Shown piece after piece: positions 21,946-31,227 of a stretch of DNA of 64,000 nt (its first letter is position 1; the number at the start of each line of letters is the position of its first letter). The notes below the pieces were generated by a model that did not search any database, was not told where the DNA came from, and saw only the letters and a list, made by a program, of their open reading frames with translations. Source of the stretch: Pedococcus dokdonensis (GTDB taxonomy: Bacteria; Actinomycetota; Actinomycetes; Actinomycetales; Dermatophilaceae); assembly GCF_900104525.1 (NCBI RefSeq), contig NZ_LT629711.1, positions 1,798,001 to 1,862,000 of the forward strand, written 5' to 3'. A program made the position numbers and the translations under genes.

Positions 21946-23883
21946 CTACCAGGAGCCGCCCGAGCTGCCGCCGCCACCACCGCCGGAGAACCCGCCCCCA
22001 CCGGAGAAGCCGGCCCCACCCGAGCTGCCGGGGGTGCTGGTGAAGGTGCCGCCGGCGGTGGTCGCGAACGAGTCCATGTCGTTCGCGACGCCGTCGTAGT
22101 CGAAGCCGCCCGCCCCGATGTACCAGAGCGGGGCGTTGAGGGTGTGCCCGGCCGCAGCCGCCGCCTCGGCGACCTGGCGGAAGGTGGCTGCCCACTGCGA
22201 GGCGACCCCGAAGACGATCGCGTAGGGCAGGTAGCGGCTGAAGATGTCCTGGGCCTCCTCCCACTTGATCTGCGAGGCCTCGGCCGTCACGAGGTACTGC
22301 TTGAAACCCTCGGACTGGGCGTTGACGGCGCTGCCCTCGGCGGTGCGGGAGGCCATCCGCCGACCGAAGAAACCGATGATGAGGCCGGCGAGCACCATCC
22401 CGCCGAGCAGGACGAAGGCGGGCGGGACGGGCAGGCCCGAGCCCGCACCGAGCTGCGACAGCGGACCGCTCAGCCAGACGAAGAGGAAGAACGAGCCGAC
22501 CACGAGGACCGCACCGAGCCCGGTCCACGTGCCGCGCTGGGCCTGCGGCGAGCGCCGGAACCAGCCGCGCCGGACGACCTCGTCGTACATCAGGCTCTGC
22601 ACCCGGCTGAGCGTCGGCTTGAAGTGGTTCTTCAGGCTCGACAGCGTGAGCGAGGGTGCGCCGGAGAAGACCCCGGAGAGCAGGGCCTCCTCGTAGGGCA
22701 GCAGTGCACTGCGCGCCTGCTCAGCCGGGGGGGTGGTGCGGGTGAGCCGCCAGTCCTTGCCGCGCAGGAAGCCACCCTCCTCCTCGGCGATGGTGAGGTG
22801 GCCACGGGCGGCCAGGTCGATGAGGGTGGCGGAGACGTCGATGGTGTTCGCGGTCTCATCGATGACGGTGCCGACCAGTCCCGGCGGCACGCCGTCGGGT
22901 GGGGTGAACCGCACCGCCACCGGACCGCTGCGTCCACGCACCACCGCGCCGTCGGCCCCCAGGACCGGGCTGAGACCCGGGGTGAGCCCGGCGTACTGCT
23001 CGTCGCGCCCGCGCGTGTAGACGAGCGTGCCCATCAGCCCGGCGGCCAGCAGGGGCAGGGTGATCCCGGCTCCCGCAGCGAGTGCCCCGAGCGCCTTGGC
23101 GGTGGCGGAGGTGACGATGATGCCGTCCTCGGACACCTGGCCCTCGTGCAGCACCGGCTCGAGCGTGCCGAAACCGTCGAGCGGCAGTGACGCCAGGATC
23201 GAGACGCCTTGGCCCTGCCCGGCCCGAGGCGCGCTGAACTGGGCGCTCGCACCCGGCGTGGCCGTGCAGCGCTCGGTCGAGCCGACCTCGCCGATGAAGC
23301 ACTCGGCCCGGTCGCTGGGTCCGCCCGGACCGGTCACCGTGGCGCTGACGTCCTCGTAGACGTTGTCGTCGGCGGCGTCGACGAGGTTGTAGTAGACCTC
23401 AGCGTGGTCGCTGAAACCGTTGACGTAGGCGCCGAGGTGGTAGCGGACGACGTAGGTCTGGGTGCCGCTGACGGTCTCGTCGGCCCGGCCGACGCGGATC
23501 CGCATGGACGACCCGTCGGTGGCGTCGCTGACCGACACGTCCGCGGGTGCCCCCGACGGCGAGCTGGCCGTGACGTCGGACAGGGGGTACTCGCGGAACG
23601 TGTCGTCCCGGTCCTGGTAGCCGACCCGCACCGTGACGAACCGCTCGATGCCGTGTCGCTCCTCACCCGCCGGGAAGTGCCAGGTGATGTTCTCGGCCAC
23701 GTCGAGCGAGCCGTCCTCGTTGGCCCGGATGTCGACGTGGAACCGGGTGGCCAGGTCGTCGTCCGGCGCTGCGGCCCGGGCACTCGTGGCACCGAGCGCC
23801 AGTGCCACCGAGGCGAGCAGCATCGCCAGCAGCAGGGCCAGCGCTCCCCCGGCGACCCCGCGTCGCCCCCCGTGCAGCCGCAT
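21946..23883 (-). CDS. DUF2207 membrane protein
   Basis: The 645-residue protein has a signal peptide (LALLLAMLLASVALALGATSARA), an extracellular beta-rich DUF2207 domain (ATRFHVDIRANEDGSLDVAE, later WHFPAGEERHGIER), a membrane helix around LLAAGLMGTLVYTRG, a cytoplasmic region (GLVGTVIDETANTIDVSATL), two more helices and a Gly/Ser-rich end (GGGFSGGGGGGSSGG). DUF2207 is widespread and of unknown role; the glycine-rich tail is typical. The ATG at 23883 lies 4 bp after the smpB stop, so the two are cotranscribed and probably translationally coupled. Confidence 0.9.
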   Translation of the reverse strand: MRLHGGRRGVAGGALALLLAMLLASVALALGATSARAAAPDDDLATRFHVDIRANEDGSLDVAENITWHFPAGEERHGIERFVTVRVGYQDRDDTFREYPLSDVTASSPSGAPADVSVSDATDGSSMRIRVGRADETVSGTQTYVVRYHLGAYVNGFSDHAEVYYNLVDAADDNVYEDVSATVTGPGGPSDRAECFIGEVGSTERCTATPGASAQFSAPRAGQGQGVSILASLPLDGFGTLEPVLHEGQVSEDGIIVTSATAKALGALAAGAGITLPLLAAGLMGTLVYTRGRDEQYAGLTPGLSPVLGADGAVVRGRSGPVAVRFTPPDGVPPGLVGTVIDETANTIDVSATLIDLAARGHLTIAEEEGGFLRGKDWRLTRTTPPAEQARSALLPYEEALLSGVFSGAPSLTLSSLKNHFKPTLSRVQSLMYDEVVRRGWFRRSPQAQRGTWTGLGAVLVVGSFFLFVWLSGPLSQLGAGSGLPVPPAFVLLGGMVLAGLIIGFFGRRMASRTAEGSAVNAQSEGFKQYLVTAEASQIKWEEAQDIFSRYLPYAIVFGVASQWAATFRQVAEAAAAAGHTLNAPLWYIGAGGFDYDGVANDMDSFATTAGGTFTSTPGSSGGAGFSGGGGFSGGGGGGSSGGSW

Positions 23884-23887
23884 CGCG

Positions 23888-24373
23888 CTAGCGTCCCTCG
23901 CCCGAGGCACGCCGCGCCTGGCTGAGGGCGCGCTGGGTGTCGCGGGTGTCCTGTCGCTCGCGCAGCGCGTGCCGCTTGTCGTACTGCTTCTTGCCCTTGG
24001 CGATCGCGATCTCGACCTTGGCCCGGCCGTCCTTGAAGTACAGCTGCAGCGGCACGATGGTGTGGCCGGTCTCGGACGACTTCCGCATGATCTTGGACAG
24101 CTCGTCCCGGTGCAGCAGCAGCTTGCGCCGCCGCCGAGGCGTGTGGTTGGTCCAGTTGCCGTTGACGTACTCGGGGATGTGCACGCCCTCGAGCCAGAGC
24201 TCGTCGCCGCGCCACGCGGCATACCCGTCGATCAGGGAGGCGCGCCCCTCGCGCAGTGACTTGACCTCGGTGCCCATCAGGACCAGGCCCGCCTCGAAGG
24301 TGTCCTCGATGAGGTAGTCGTGGCGCGCCTTCTTGTTGCTCGCCACCACCTTGCGACCCTGTTCCTTGGCCAC
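23888..24373 (-). CDS. smpB: SsrA-binding protein SmpB
   Basis: The 161-residue protein matches SmpB throughout: [65 protein letters not shown] and the basic C-terminal tail [19 protein letters not shown], which enters the ribosomal mRNA channel. It binds tmRNA and delivers it to stalled ribosomes. It starts at GTG 24373. Its position next to ftsE-ftsX is conserved in actinobacteria including Mycobacterium tuberculosis. ssrA itself is about 8.8 kb to the left. Confidence 0.97.
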   Translation of the reverse strand: MAKEQGRKVVASNKKARHDYLIEDTFEAGLVLMGTEVKSLREGRASLIDGYAAWRGDELWLEGVHIPEYVNGNWTNHTPRRRRKLLLHRDELSKIMRKSSETGHTIVPLQLYFKDGRAKVEIAIAKGKKQYDKRHALRERQDTRDTQRALSQARRASGEGR

Positions 24374-24430
24374 TGCCCGCCCACGCTCTCGTCCTCGATG
24401 CCCCCAGGAGTCCTGTCAGGAGTCCTGGTT

Positions 24431-24474
24431 GCGTTGCCTCGCCGGGTCGGGACCCGACTCCGGCGAAGCAACGC
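24431..24474 (-). terminator. Terminator after the M23 peptidase gene
   Basis: Roughly 21 bp pair between 24431-24451 and 24454-24474 with one bulge; the only mismatch becomes a U-G wobble on the minus-strand RNA, showing that leftward transcripts are the target. It lies just past the M23 stop and before smpB. A direct repeat CAGGAGTCCTG occurs nearby at 24405-24415 and 24417-24427. Confidence 0.65.
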
Positions 24475-24483
24475 TACCCGACG

Positions 24484-25824
24484 TCAGAGCCAGCGGCGGG
24501 GGTCCTTCGGGACGCCGTCCTCGTAGGTCTCGAAGTGCAGGTGGCAGCCCGTCGACGACCCCGTCGTGCCGACGTAGCCGATCACCTGGCCGCGCGACAC
24601 GTTGCCGCCGCTGACGGCATACCGCTCCATGTGGTTGTAGGTCGTCACGAGGTCGACGCCGCGGACGATGCCGTGGTCGATCATGATCCGGTTGCCGTAG
24701 CCGCCACCCCACCCGCGGGAGATGATGTGGCCGGAGGCGGCGGCGCGGATCGGCGTCCCGCAGTTGGCTGCGAAGTCACGGCCGGCGTGCAGGCGCCAGT
24801 AGTGCAGGATCGGGTGGAAGCGCAGGCCGAACTCCGAGGAGATCCACCCGTCGGAGGGGCGCGACAGGTAGCCACCCGACGAGGTCACCGGCTTCGGCAC
24901 CGGCCGGTGGTGCTTGCGCAGCCAGGCGGCACGACGGGCGGCAGCGGCCTTGGCGGCGCGCGCCCGGGCGGCGAGGACTCGCTGCAGTCGGGCCTGCTCC
25001 TTCTGGGCCGCGTCGAGCTTGGTCTTCTCGGCCTTCTTCTGCGCCTCGAGCGCCTGGGACTGCGCGGTCTGGCGGGCGGCGAGCGCGTCGAGCTCGGCCT
25101 TGGCGGCAGCGGCGGCCGCGCGGGCCTTCTGCGCCTTGGCCAGCGCTGCCTCGGCCTGCTTCTTGGCCGCCTGGACCTGCACCTTGAGCGCCTTGATGTG
25201 GGCTTCCTGCGCGGTGGCCGCGGCACGGGCGGTGGCCAGCCGGGTCAGCGACTGGTTCTGGACGTCCATCACGGTGTCGTTCATCGCGATGCGGTTGGCG
25301 AAGTCGTCGGGCGTCGTGGCGCTGAGCGCCACGGAGAGCTGGCCCATCCCCTGGTCCTGGTAGAGCTGCGCGGCGAAGCGGGCGACCCTCGTGCGGGTCT
25401 CGGCGAGCTTGGCGCGGGTGGCGGCGAGCTCGTCGACGGCGCGGGCCTCGTTGGCGCGGGCGACCTCGAGCCGCACCGCCATCTCGTCGTTGTAGGCGTC
25501 GGCCTTGGCGACGACCGCGGTGGCCTGGTCGAGTGCGGCCTGGGCTCCCGGGAGCGCGGCCTGGGTGCGGCGCAGCGCGACGTAGGCGTTCTTCAGGCTG
25601 GCGGAGGTGTCCTCGAGCTCCTCCTTGAGCGACTCGATCTCCTTGTCGACCTGCTTCTTCGCCTTGTTCGGGTCGTCGGCGCCCGGTGCGGAGCGCACTG
25701 CGCCGGAGGCCGGTGCGGCTGCCATCGAGGGGGTGGCGACGCCGAGGGAGCACGCGACCGCCAGGCCGAGGGCCATCAGCCGGACACGATGAGACGCGCG
25801 AGGACGCGGGGGGATTGCGCTCAT
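24484..25824 (-). CDS. Coiled-coil M23 (LytM) peptidoglycan peptidase, probable FtsEX partner
   Basis: The 446-residue exported protein has a signal peptide (ALGLAVACSLGVATPSMAAA), a long Ala/Lys/Gln-rich coiled coil (residues about 45-310) and a C-terminal M23 domain. Zinc ligands are present: LHAGRDFAANCGTP (HxxxD), YNHMERYA and CHLHFETYEDG (HxH), so unlike EnvC of E. coli it should be enzymatically active. It cleaves peptide cross-links in peptidoglycan. Its gene follows ftsE-ftsX, which by analogy with FtsEX-EnvC/RipC suggests ATP-driven activation at the septum. The start may be ATG 25824 or 25833. Confidence 0.9.
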   Translation of the reverse strand: MSAIPPRPRASHRVRLMALGLAVACSLGVATPSMAAAPASGAVRSAPGADDPNKAKKQVDKEIESLKEELEDTSASLKNAYVALRRTQAALPGAQAALDQATAVVAKADAYNDEMAVRLEVARANEARAVDELAATRAKLAETRTRVARFAAQLYQDQGMGQLSVALSATTPDDFANRIAMNDTVMDVQNQSLTRLATARAAATAQEAHIKALKVQVQAAKKQAEAALAKAQKARAAAAAAKAELDALAARQTAQSQALEAQKKAEKTKLDAAQKEQARLQRVLAARARAAKAAAARRAAWLRKHHRPVPKPVTSSGGYLSRPSDGWISSEFGLRFHPILHYWRLHAGRDFAANCGTPIRAAASGHIISRGWGGGYGNRIMIDHGIVRGVDLVTTYNHMERYAVSGGNVSRGQVIGYVGTTGSSTGCHLHFETYEDGVPKDPRRWL

Positions 25825-25910
25825 AGGCCTCATTGGTAACACAAACCACACCCGTATCGGTGGATTACCGCCTGTGAGTTGGCCGTTTCGACCCGCGCAC
25901 CTCAACGAAG

Positions 25911-25988
25911 CTTTGCTAGCAAAGGAAACTGGTTGGTGGACAGGTTGCAACCTGTCCATCACCGCCCAACCTTTGCTAGCAAAGGTTG
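25911..25988. repeat. Three equally spaced perfect palindromes (possible operator or cruciform)
   Basis: Perfect palindromes of 14 bp (25911-25924, CTTTGCTAGCAAAG), 20 bp (25938-25957) and 22 bp (25967-25988, again with CTTTGCTAGCAAAG) have centres at 25917.5, 25947.5 and 25977.5, exactly 30 bp apart. The outer two also form a 15-bp inverted pair (25911-25925 with 25970-25984) centred on the middle one. They lie between ftsX and the M23 gene. Confidence 0.9.
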
Positions 25989-26039
25989 CTGCAGGGGGCG
26001 GGCGCGCGGGGTGGGACGCGCGGGGGCGGGCGCGCCGGG

Positions 26040-26945
26040 TCAGACGCGCAGGTAGCGGCGCAGGGTCGCCCAGGAGGTCAGCACCGAGACCACGAGCATG
26101 AAGCCCACCAGCCAGGGCGCCACGAACCAGATGTCGTGCGCACCGACCAGCGGCGCGTCCTGGAGCACGGCGGAGACGCGGGGCAGCAACGAGTCGGCGG
26201 TGACCCAGAGGCCGGCGATCGCCAGCCCGGTGCCGGTCAGGGCCGCGAGCACGGTCTCCATCACGAACGGCAGGCGGATGGTGAAGTTCGAGGCGCCGAC
26301 CAGCTTCATGATCCCGGTCTCGCGTCGCCGGCTGAAGGCGGCCTGCCGGATCGTCGTGGCCATCAGCAGGATCGAGCACAGCACCATCAGGCCGGCGAGG
26401 AACAGCGAGCCGATCGTGACGACGTTCATCACCGTGAACAGCTTGTCGAGCGTCTTCTGCTGGTCCTGCACCCGACCGACGCCCGGTGCGCCGTCGAAGG
26501 CACTGACGACCACGTCGTACTTCTTGGGGTCGGACAGCTGGACCCGGAAGTTCTGCGGGATGTCGCCGACCTGGAGGTAGTCGGACAGCGGCGAGTTGCG
26601 GTACTGCTCCTTGAACCGGTCGAAGGCCTGCTGCTCGGACTCGTAGTAGACGTTCTTCACCAGCGGCTTCATCTCGTCGAGCTGCGAGCGCAGGGCGTCG
26701 CGCTGCTCGTCGGTGACCGCCTTGCCGTCACAGTTGACGTCGAGGGAGTCCTTGCCGCACATGAAGATCGAGACCTGGATGCGGTCGTACCAGTAGCCCT
26801 TGAGGGTGTCGACCTGGCCCTGGGCGAGGAACCCGATCCCCATCAGGTAGACCGACACCATCGTCACGAGCATCACCGAGACGGCGATGGACAGGTTGCG
26901 GCGCAGGCCGATCCAGATCTCGCCGAGGATGAACTGGATGCGCAT
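26040..26945 (-). CDS. ftsX: Cell division protein FtsX
   Basis: The 301-residue protein has the FtsX layout: N-terminal helix after [17 protein letters not shown], an extracellular domain of about 125 residues (Cys pair in IFMCGKDSLDVNCDG), then three membrane helices (NVVTIGSLFLAGLMVLCSIL; LPFVMETVLAALTGTGLAIA; FVAPWLVGFMLVVSVLTSW). The cytoplasmic loop has RRRETGIMKLVGAS, which contacts FtsE. It transmits ATP-driven movement to a peptidoglycan hydrolase outside, here probably the adjacent M23 peptidase. Its ATG overlaps the ftsE stop by one base (TGATG). Confidence 0.95.
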   Translation of the reverse strand: MRIQFILGEIWIGLRRNLSIAVSVMLVTMVSVYLMGIGFLAQGQVDTLKGYWYDRIQVSIFMCGKDSLDVNCDGKAVTDEQRDALRSQLDEMKPLVKNVYYESEQQAFDRFKEQYRNSPLSDYLQVGDIPQNFRVQLSDPKKYDVVVSAFDGAPGVGRVQDQQKTLDKLFTVMNVVTIGSLFLAGLMVLCSILLMATTIRQAAFSRRRETGIMKLVGASNFTIRLPFVMETVLAALTGTGLAIAGLWVTADSLLPRVSAVLQDAPLVGAHDIWFVAPWLVGFMLVVSVLTSWATLRRYLRV

Positions 26946-27634
26946 CAGCGACCACTCCCATAGACGCCCTTGTTCTCGTCGCGCACGACGTGGCCGTTCT
27001 TCAGCTCGACGACCCGCTTGCGCAGCTGGTCGACGATGTCGTCGTCGTGGGTGGCCATCACGATCGTGGTGCCGGTGCGGTTGATCCGGTCGAGCAGCCG
27101 GACGATGTCGAGGCTGGTGGTCGGGTCGAGGTTGCCGGTCGGCTCGTCGCACAACAGGATCGGCGGCTTGTTGACGAAGGCGCGGGCGATGGCGACGCGC
27201 TGCTGCTCACCACCCGACAGCTCGTGCGGCAGGCGCTTCTCCTTGCCCTCGAGCCCGACCATCTCGAGCGTCTCGGGCACGACCTGGCGGATCGCGTGGC
27301 CGGAGCGACCGAGCACCTGGAGCGCGAACGCGACGTTCTGGTAGACGGTCTTGTTGGGGAGCAGCCGGAAGTCCTGGAACACCGTGCCGATCTCGCGCCG
27401 CAGCCGTGGCACCTTGCGGGCCGGGAGGCTGCCGACCTCCTGGCCGGCCACGAGGACGGTCCCCTGGGTGACACCCTCCTCCTTGAGCACGAGCCGCAGC
27501 AGGGTGGACTTGCCGGAGCCCGACGCGCCCACCACGAACACGAACTCGCCGCGCTCGATCTCGAGGTTGATGTCACTCAGCGCCGGTCGGGTGGACCGGG
27601 GATAGACCTTGCTGACGTTCTCGAAACGGATCAT
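26945..27634 (-). CDS. ftsE: Cell division ATP-binding protein FtsE
   Basis: A 229-residue ABC ATPase with Walker A ([12 protein letters not shown]), signature [14 protein letters not shown], Walker B ([13 protein letters not shown]) and the H-loop (VMATHDDD). Together with FtsX it forms the membrane complex that couples divisome assembly to peptidoglycan cleavage. The start [12 protein letters not shown] at 27634 is standard for FtsE. The order prfB-ftsE-ftsX-smpB is conserved in actinobacteria. Confidence 0.96.
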   Translation of the reverse strand: MIRFENVSKVYPRSTRPALSDINLEIERGEFVFVVGASGSGKSTLLRLVLKEEGVTQGTVLVAGQEVGSLPARKVPRLRREIGTVFQDFRLLPNKTVYQNVAFALQVLGRSGHAIRQVVPETLEMVGLEGKEKRLPHELSGGEQQRVAIARAFVNKPPILLCDEPTGNLDPTTSLDIVRLLDRINRTGTTIVMATHDDDIVDQLRKRVVELKNGHVVRDENKGVYGSGR

Positions 27635-27677
27635 GCGTGCGAGGTGTGCCTAACGCGAGTCGGGTCCGACGAAGGAC

Positions 27678-27728
27678 CTGGACGGAAGCTGGACGGGGCT
27701 GGACGGGACTGGACGGGGCTGGACGGGC
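27678..27728. repeat. 10-bp tandem repeats between prfB and ftsE
   Basis: The unit CTGGACGGGG/A/C occurs four times in tandem at 27689-27728, preceded by a degenerate 11-bp copy at 27678. It lies in the 208-bp gap between prfB and ftsE. The same gap holds one GTATGCCG and one inverted copy. Confidence 0.85.
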
Positions 27729-27842
27729 ACGGCATACCTGACGCCTGCGCGCCCAGCCCTCCCGAGGATAGGTCGCCAACCTTGGTATGCCGCGCAGCCC
27801 CGCCTCCTCGGCGTTGCGGGCGGGCCGAGCGGGTCACACCGG

Positions 27843-28958
27843 TCAGACGTCCTGCTTCTGCTGCTCCTTGCGCCACCGCACACCGGCCTCGATGAAGCCG
27901 TCGATGTCGCCGTCGAAGACGGCCGACGGGTTGCCGACCTCGAACTCGGTCCGCAGGTCCTTGACCATCTGGTAGGGCTGCAGGACGTAGGAGCGCATCT
28001 GGTCGCCCCACGAGGCCTTCACGTCACCGGCCATCTCCTTGCGCTCGGCAGCCTCCTCGGCCTGGCGCTGGAGCAGCAGCCGCGACTGGAGCACCCGCAG
28101 GGCGGCCGCGCGGTTCTGGATCTGCGACTTCTCGTTCTGCATCGAGACGACGATCCCGGTGGGGATGTGGGTCATCCGCACCGCGGAGTCGGTCGTGTTG
28201 ACCGACTGGCCACCGGGGCCGGAGCTGCGGAAGACGTCGACCTTGATCTCGTTCTCGGGGATCTCGATGTGGTCGGTCTGCTCGATCAGCGGGATCACCT
28301 CGACGGCGGCGAAGCTGGTCTGGCGCCGGCCCTGGTTGTCGAACGGGCTGATCCGCACCAGGCGGTGCGTGCCGGCCTCGACCGACAGGTTGCCGAAGGC
28401 GTACGGGACGTTGACCTCGAAGGTCGCCGACTTGAGCCCGGCCTCTTCGGCGTAGGAGGTGTCCATCACCTGGGTCGGGTAGCCGTGCCGCTCGGCCCAG
28501 CGCAGGTACATCCGCATCAGCATCTCGGCGAAGTCGGCCGCGTCCACGCCACCTGCGCCGGAGCGGATGGTGACGACCGCCTCCCGCGCGTCGTACTCCC
28601 CCGACAGCAGGGTGCGGACCTCGAGCTCGCCGACGGCCTTCTGCAGCGACACCAGCTCCTTCTCCGCCTCGAGGATCGTGTCGGGGTCGCCGCCGTCCTC
28701 GGTGCCCATCTCGACGAGCACCTCGAGGTCGTCGATGCGGGCGTCCATCCCCGTGACCCGGTCGTACTCGCTGTTGGCCCGCGACAGCGCCGAGGTGACC
28801 TGCTGGGCGGCCTCGGGGTCGTCCCAGAGGTCGGGGGCCGATGCCTTGGCCTCGAGCTCGGTGATCTGGGCCTGGACGGCGGTCAGGTCGGTGACCTCAC
28901 GCACCGAGTCCATGGTGCTGCGGAGGTTCTTGATCTCTTGCTGGAAGTCGACGGCCAC
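27843..28958 (-). CDS. prfB: Peptide chain release factor 2
   Basis: The 371-residue protein carries the RF2-specific SPF tripeptide (residues 204-206, RISPFDNQG) that reads UGA/UAA, and the GGQ catalytic motif (249-251) that triggers peptide release. No in-frame stop interrupts the first 30 codons, so the programmed +1 frameshift used by many bacteria for RF2 autoregulation is absent. The GTG at 28958 begins [16 protein letters not shown]; the upstream in-frame ATG adds 20 unlikely residues. TAGAGT lies eight bases before the GTG, fitting a leaderless or nearly leaderless mRNA. Confidence 0.95.
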   Translation of the reverse strand: MAVDFQQEIKNLRSTMDSVREVTDLTAVQAQITELEAKASAPDLWDDPEAAQQVTSALSRANSEYDRVTGMDARIDDLEVLVEMGTEDGGDPDTILEAEKELVSLQKAVGELEVRTLLSGEYDAREAVVTIRSGAGGVDAADFAEMLMRMYLRWAERHGYPTQVMDTSYAEEAGLKSATFEVNVPYAFGNLSVEAGTHRLVRISPFDNQGRRQTSFAAVEVIPLIEQTDHIEIPENEIKVDVFRSSGPGGQSVNTTDSAVRMTHIPTGIVVSMQNEKSQIQNRAAALRVLQSRLLLQRQAEEAAERKEMAGDVKASWGDQMRSYVLQPYQMVKDLRTEFEVGNPSAVFDGDIDGFIEAGVRWRKEQQKQDV

Positions 28959-28966
28959 GAGACCCA

Positions 28967-28972
28967 ACTCTA
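28967..28972 (-). promoter_or_regulatory. -10 box before prfB
   Basis: TAGAGT on the minus strand lies eight bases before the GTG at 28958. There is no Shine-Dalgarno sequence between them. Confidence 0.5.
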
Positions 28973-28987
28973 TGGCACCTGCGAGGA

Positions 28988-29023
28988 GGGGTATGCCGCG
29001 TGGCCGGCCACGCGGCACACCCC
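28988..29023 (-). terminator. Terminator of the gluconate operon
   Basis: An 18-bp stem (28988-29005 with 29006-29023) has one imperfect pair that is a G-U wobble only on the minus-strand RNA, so it acts on the leftward gntK-gntP transcript. The left arm contains GGTATGCCGCG. Confidence 0.75.
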
Positions 29024-29040
29024 TCCCTCCGAGGGTGGGG

Positions 29041-30438
29041 TCAGACGACCAGGCCGAGGACGAGGACGAAGACCAGGCCGGAGACCGACAGCAGCGTCTC
29101 CATCAGCGACCACGACTTGATCGTCTGGCCGACCGAGAGGCCGAAGTACTCCTTGACCAGCCAGAAGCCCGCGTCGTTCACGTGCGAGAAGAACACCGAG
29201 CCCGCGCCGATCGCCAGGACCAGCAGCGACACCTCGGGGGTGCTCATCCCGGCCGCGAGCGGCGCCAGGATCCCGGACGCGGTCACCGTGGCGACCGTGG
29301 CGGAGCCGGTCGCGAGGCGGATCATCACGGCCACGACCCAGGCCAGCAAGAGCACGCTGACCCCGCTGCCCTCGACCCAGTCGGCGACGAGGCCGCCGAT
29401 GCCGGTGTCGACGAGGGTCTGCTTGAACCCGCCGCCGGCGGCGACGATGAGCAGGATGCCGGCGATCGGCGGCAGCGACTTCTCGAGCGAGGAGGCCAGC
29501 TCCTTGGTGCCCATGCCCGCGCCGCGGCCGAGGGTGAACATGCCGACGATGACGGCGATGAGCAGGGCGATGATCGGGGTGCCGAGGAAGTCCAGCACGG
29601 TGCGGACGGCGTTGCCCTCGCTGGCGAAGATGTCGGCGAGCGCCTTGCCCATCATCAGGACGACCGGGGTGAGCACGGCGAAGAGCGTCACGGCGAAGGA
29701 CGGACGACGGGTCTGCTCGTCGTCGTGCTTGTCCTCGCCGGTGCCAAAGAACTCGGGGGCGGGGACGTCGACCCAGCGCCCGGCGAACCGGGCGAACAGC
29801 GGACCGGCGATGGCGATGGTCGGCAGGGCCACCAGGACGCCGAAGGCGAGGGTGATGCCGAGGTTGGCCTTGAGCGCGTCGATGGCCACGAGCGGACCGG
29901 GGTGCGGTGGCACCAGGCCGTGCATCGCCGAGAGGCCGGCCAGGGCCGGGATGCCGACCTTGACGATGGAGAGCTGGGAGCGGCGGGCGACCAGGAAGAT
30001 GACCGGCATCAGCAGGACCAGGCCGATCTCGAAGAACATCGGCAGGCCGATCAACGCACCCACGCCGGCCATCGCCCACGGGAGCGTGCGCGGGGAGGAT
30101 CGCCCGACGATGGTGTCGACGATCTCGTCGGCCCCTCCCGAGTCGGCGAGCAGCTTGCCGAACATGGCGCCGAGGGCGATCAGCGTGCCCACGCCCGCGG
30201 CCGTGGACCCGAAGCCCTTGGTGAAGCTGTCGATGGTGTCGGACATGGCCACGCCGGCCACCGCCCCGACGGTGAGCGATCCGAGCGTCAGCCCGAGGAA
30301 CGGGTGCAGCTTGAACCGGGTGATGAGCACGACGATCACGGCGATGCCCAGGAGGGCTGCGGGGATGAGCCTGGAGGCCGGGATGTCCGGCGCGTCGGCT
30401 GCGACGCTCCCGAAGTAGGTCAGCAGGTCGGTGGTCAT
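29041..30438 (-). CDS. gntP: Gluconate:H+ symporter, GntP family
   Basis: The 465-residue protein has about twelve to fourteen membrane helices and the family motifs [27 protein letters not shown] and [14 protein letters not shown]. It imports gluconate with protons. Its ATG overlaps the stop of gntK by four bases (ATGA), so the two are translated together, and a GntR-type regulator lies just upstream. The symbol follows family use; gntT or gntU is also possible. Confidence 0.93.
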   Translation of the reverse strand: MTTDLLTYFGSVAADAPDIPASRLIPAALLGIAVIVVLITRFKLHPFLGLTLGSLTVGAVAGVAMSDTIDSFTKGFGSTAAGVGTLIALGAMFGKLLADSGGADEIVDTIVGRSSPRTLPWAMAGVGALIGLPMFFEIGLVLLMPVIFLVARRSQLSIVKVGIPALAGLSAMHGLVPPHPGPLVAIDALKANLGITLAFGVLVALPTIAIAGPLFARFAGRWVDVPAPEFFGTGEDKHDDEQTRRPSFAVTLFAVLTPVVLMMGKALADIFASEGNAVRTVLDFLGTPIIALLIAVIVGMFTLGRGAGMGTKELASSLEKSLPPIAGILLIVAAGGGFKQTLVDTGIGGLVADWVEGSGVSVLLLAWVVAVMIRLATGSATVATVTASGILAPLAAGMSTPEVSLLVLAIGAGSVFFSHVNDAGFWLVKEYFGLSVGQTIKSWSLMETLLSVSGLVFVLVLGLVV

Positions 30439-31070
30439 GCGGGGGAACCCTTCTGGTCGGTGCGGGGGGCGGGGGCGCCGGCGTCGGCCCGGGAGGCAGG
30501 GGCGTCGGCGAGGTAGGCGGCGGACTGGTCGACGAGGGTGTCGACGGACTGGTCGACGTCGAGGGTGGTGCCCTGCTCGTCGGGTTGCAGCGGCTCGAGC
30601 GTGGCGAACTGCGAGTCCACGAGGGCTGCCGGCATGAAGTGGCCGGGCCGTCCGGCGACCCGGGCGGCGAGCACCGCCCGGTCACCGTGCAGGTGGACGA
30701 AGCGGGCCTGCGGGGTGTCGGCGACGAGGACGTCGCGGTAGGCCCGCTTGAGGGCCGAGCAGCTGGCCACTCCCCCGCTCTCGCGGTGCTCGACCAGCCA
30801 GTCGGCGATGGCGGCGAGCCAGGGCCAGCGGTCGTCGTCGTCGAGCGGTACCCCGGCTGACATCTTGGCGATGTTGGCCTCGGGGTGGAAGTCGTCGGCG
30901 TCTGCGAAGGGGACGTGCAGGCGCTGGGCGAGCGCCGCGCCCACGGTGGTCTTGCCCGAGCCGGACACCCCCATGACGACCACGAGGGGTGGCGCCGTCG
31001 GCGCGCTCGAGTGGCTGGGTGCGGGGCGGGCGTCGGGTGTCGACGGCTCCGGGCTGGGTACTCCGCTCAT
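30435..31070 (-). CDS. gntK: Gluconokinase
   Basis: The 211-residue kinase has Walker A VVVMGVSGSGKTTVGAALAQ, then FADADDFHPEANIAKMSAGVPL and CSALKRAYRD, the gluconokinase (GntK) set. It phosphorylates gluconate to 6-phosphogluconate for the pentose phosphate pathway. The first 25 residues are Pro/Ser-rich and not part of the fold; AGGAC before the ATG at 31070 supports this start. An internal start near the kinase motif cannot be ruled out. Confidence 0.93.
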   Translation of the reverse strand: MSGVPSPEPSTPDARPAPSHSSAPTAPPLVVVMGVSGSGKTTVGAALAQRLHVPFADADDFHPEANIAKMSAGVPLDDDDRWPWLAAIADWLVEHRESGGVASCSALKRAYRDVLVADTPQARFVHLHGDRAVLAARVAGRPGHFMPAALVDSQFATLEPLQPDEQGTTLDVDQSVDTLVDQSAAYLADAPASRADAGAPAPRTDQKGSPA

Positions 31071-31227
31071 GGGGGTCCTGACTCCTGTGTCGGGCTCGGG
31101 CCCTCCTCGTCGAGGACCTGCCGACGAGGGTGACACATCAGATCCGCCTTGTGAAGACCTTTGGTTAAATAAATAGGTTTTAAACATCGAACACTCGAAT
31201 ACATGGGCGGTCTGGCACCCTTGACCC
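31071..31227. promoter_or_regulatory. AT-rich divergent promoter region of the gluconate module
   Basis: The segment 31160-31200 is unusually AT-rich (GGTTAAATAAATAGG, GTTTTAAAC) in a very GC-rich genome. It should carry the gntK-gntP promoter and the GntR operator; TTTTAAA-type symmetry and GAACACTCGAAT are candidate half-sites. The regulator ATG (31228) lacks a ribosome site. Confidence 0.45.

Noticed and set aside
25834..26039. Possible c-di-AMP (ydaO) riboswitch upstream of the M23 gene
   Set aside because: Such riboswitches precede many actinobacterial wall hydrolases, but the conserved stretches of the ydaO class are not visible; only palindromes are present.
28880..28958. Programmed +1 frameshift in prfB
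   Set aside because: The frame is open from the GTG and no in-frame TGA with a CTT slippery codon occurs in the first 30 codons.
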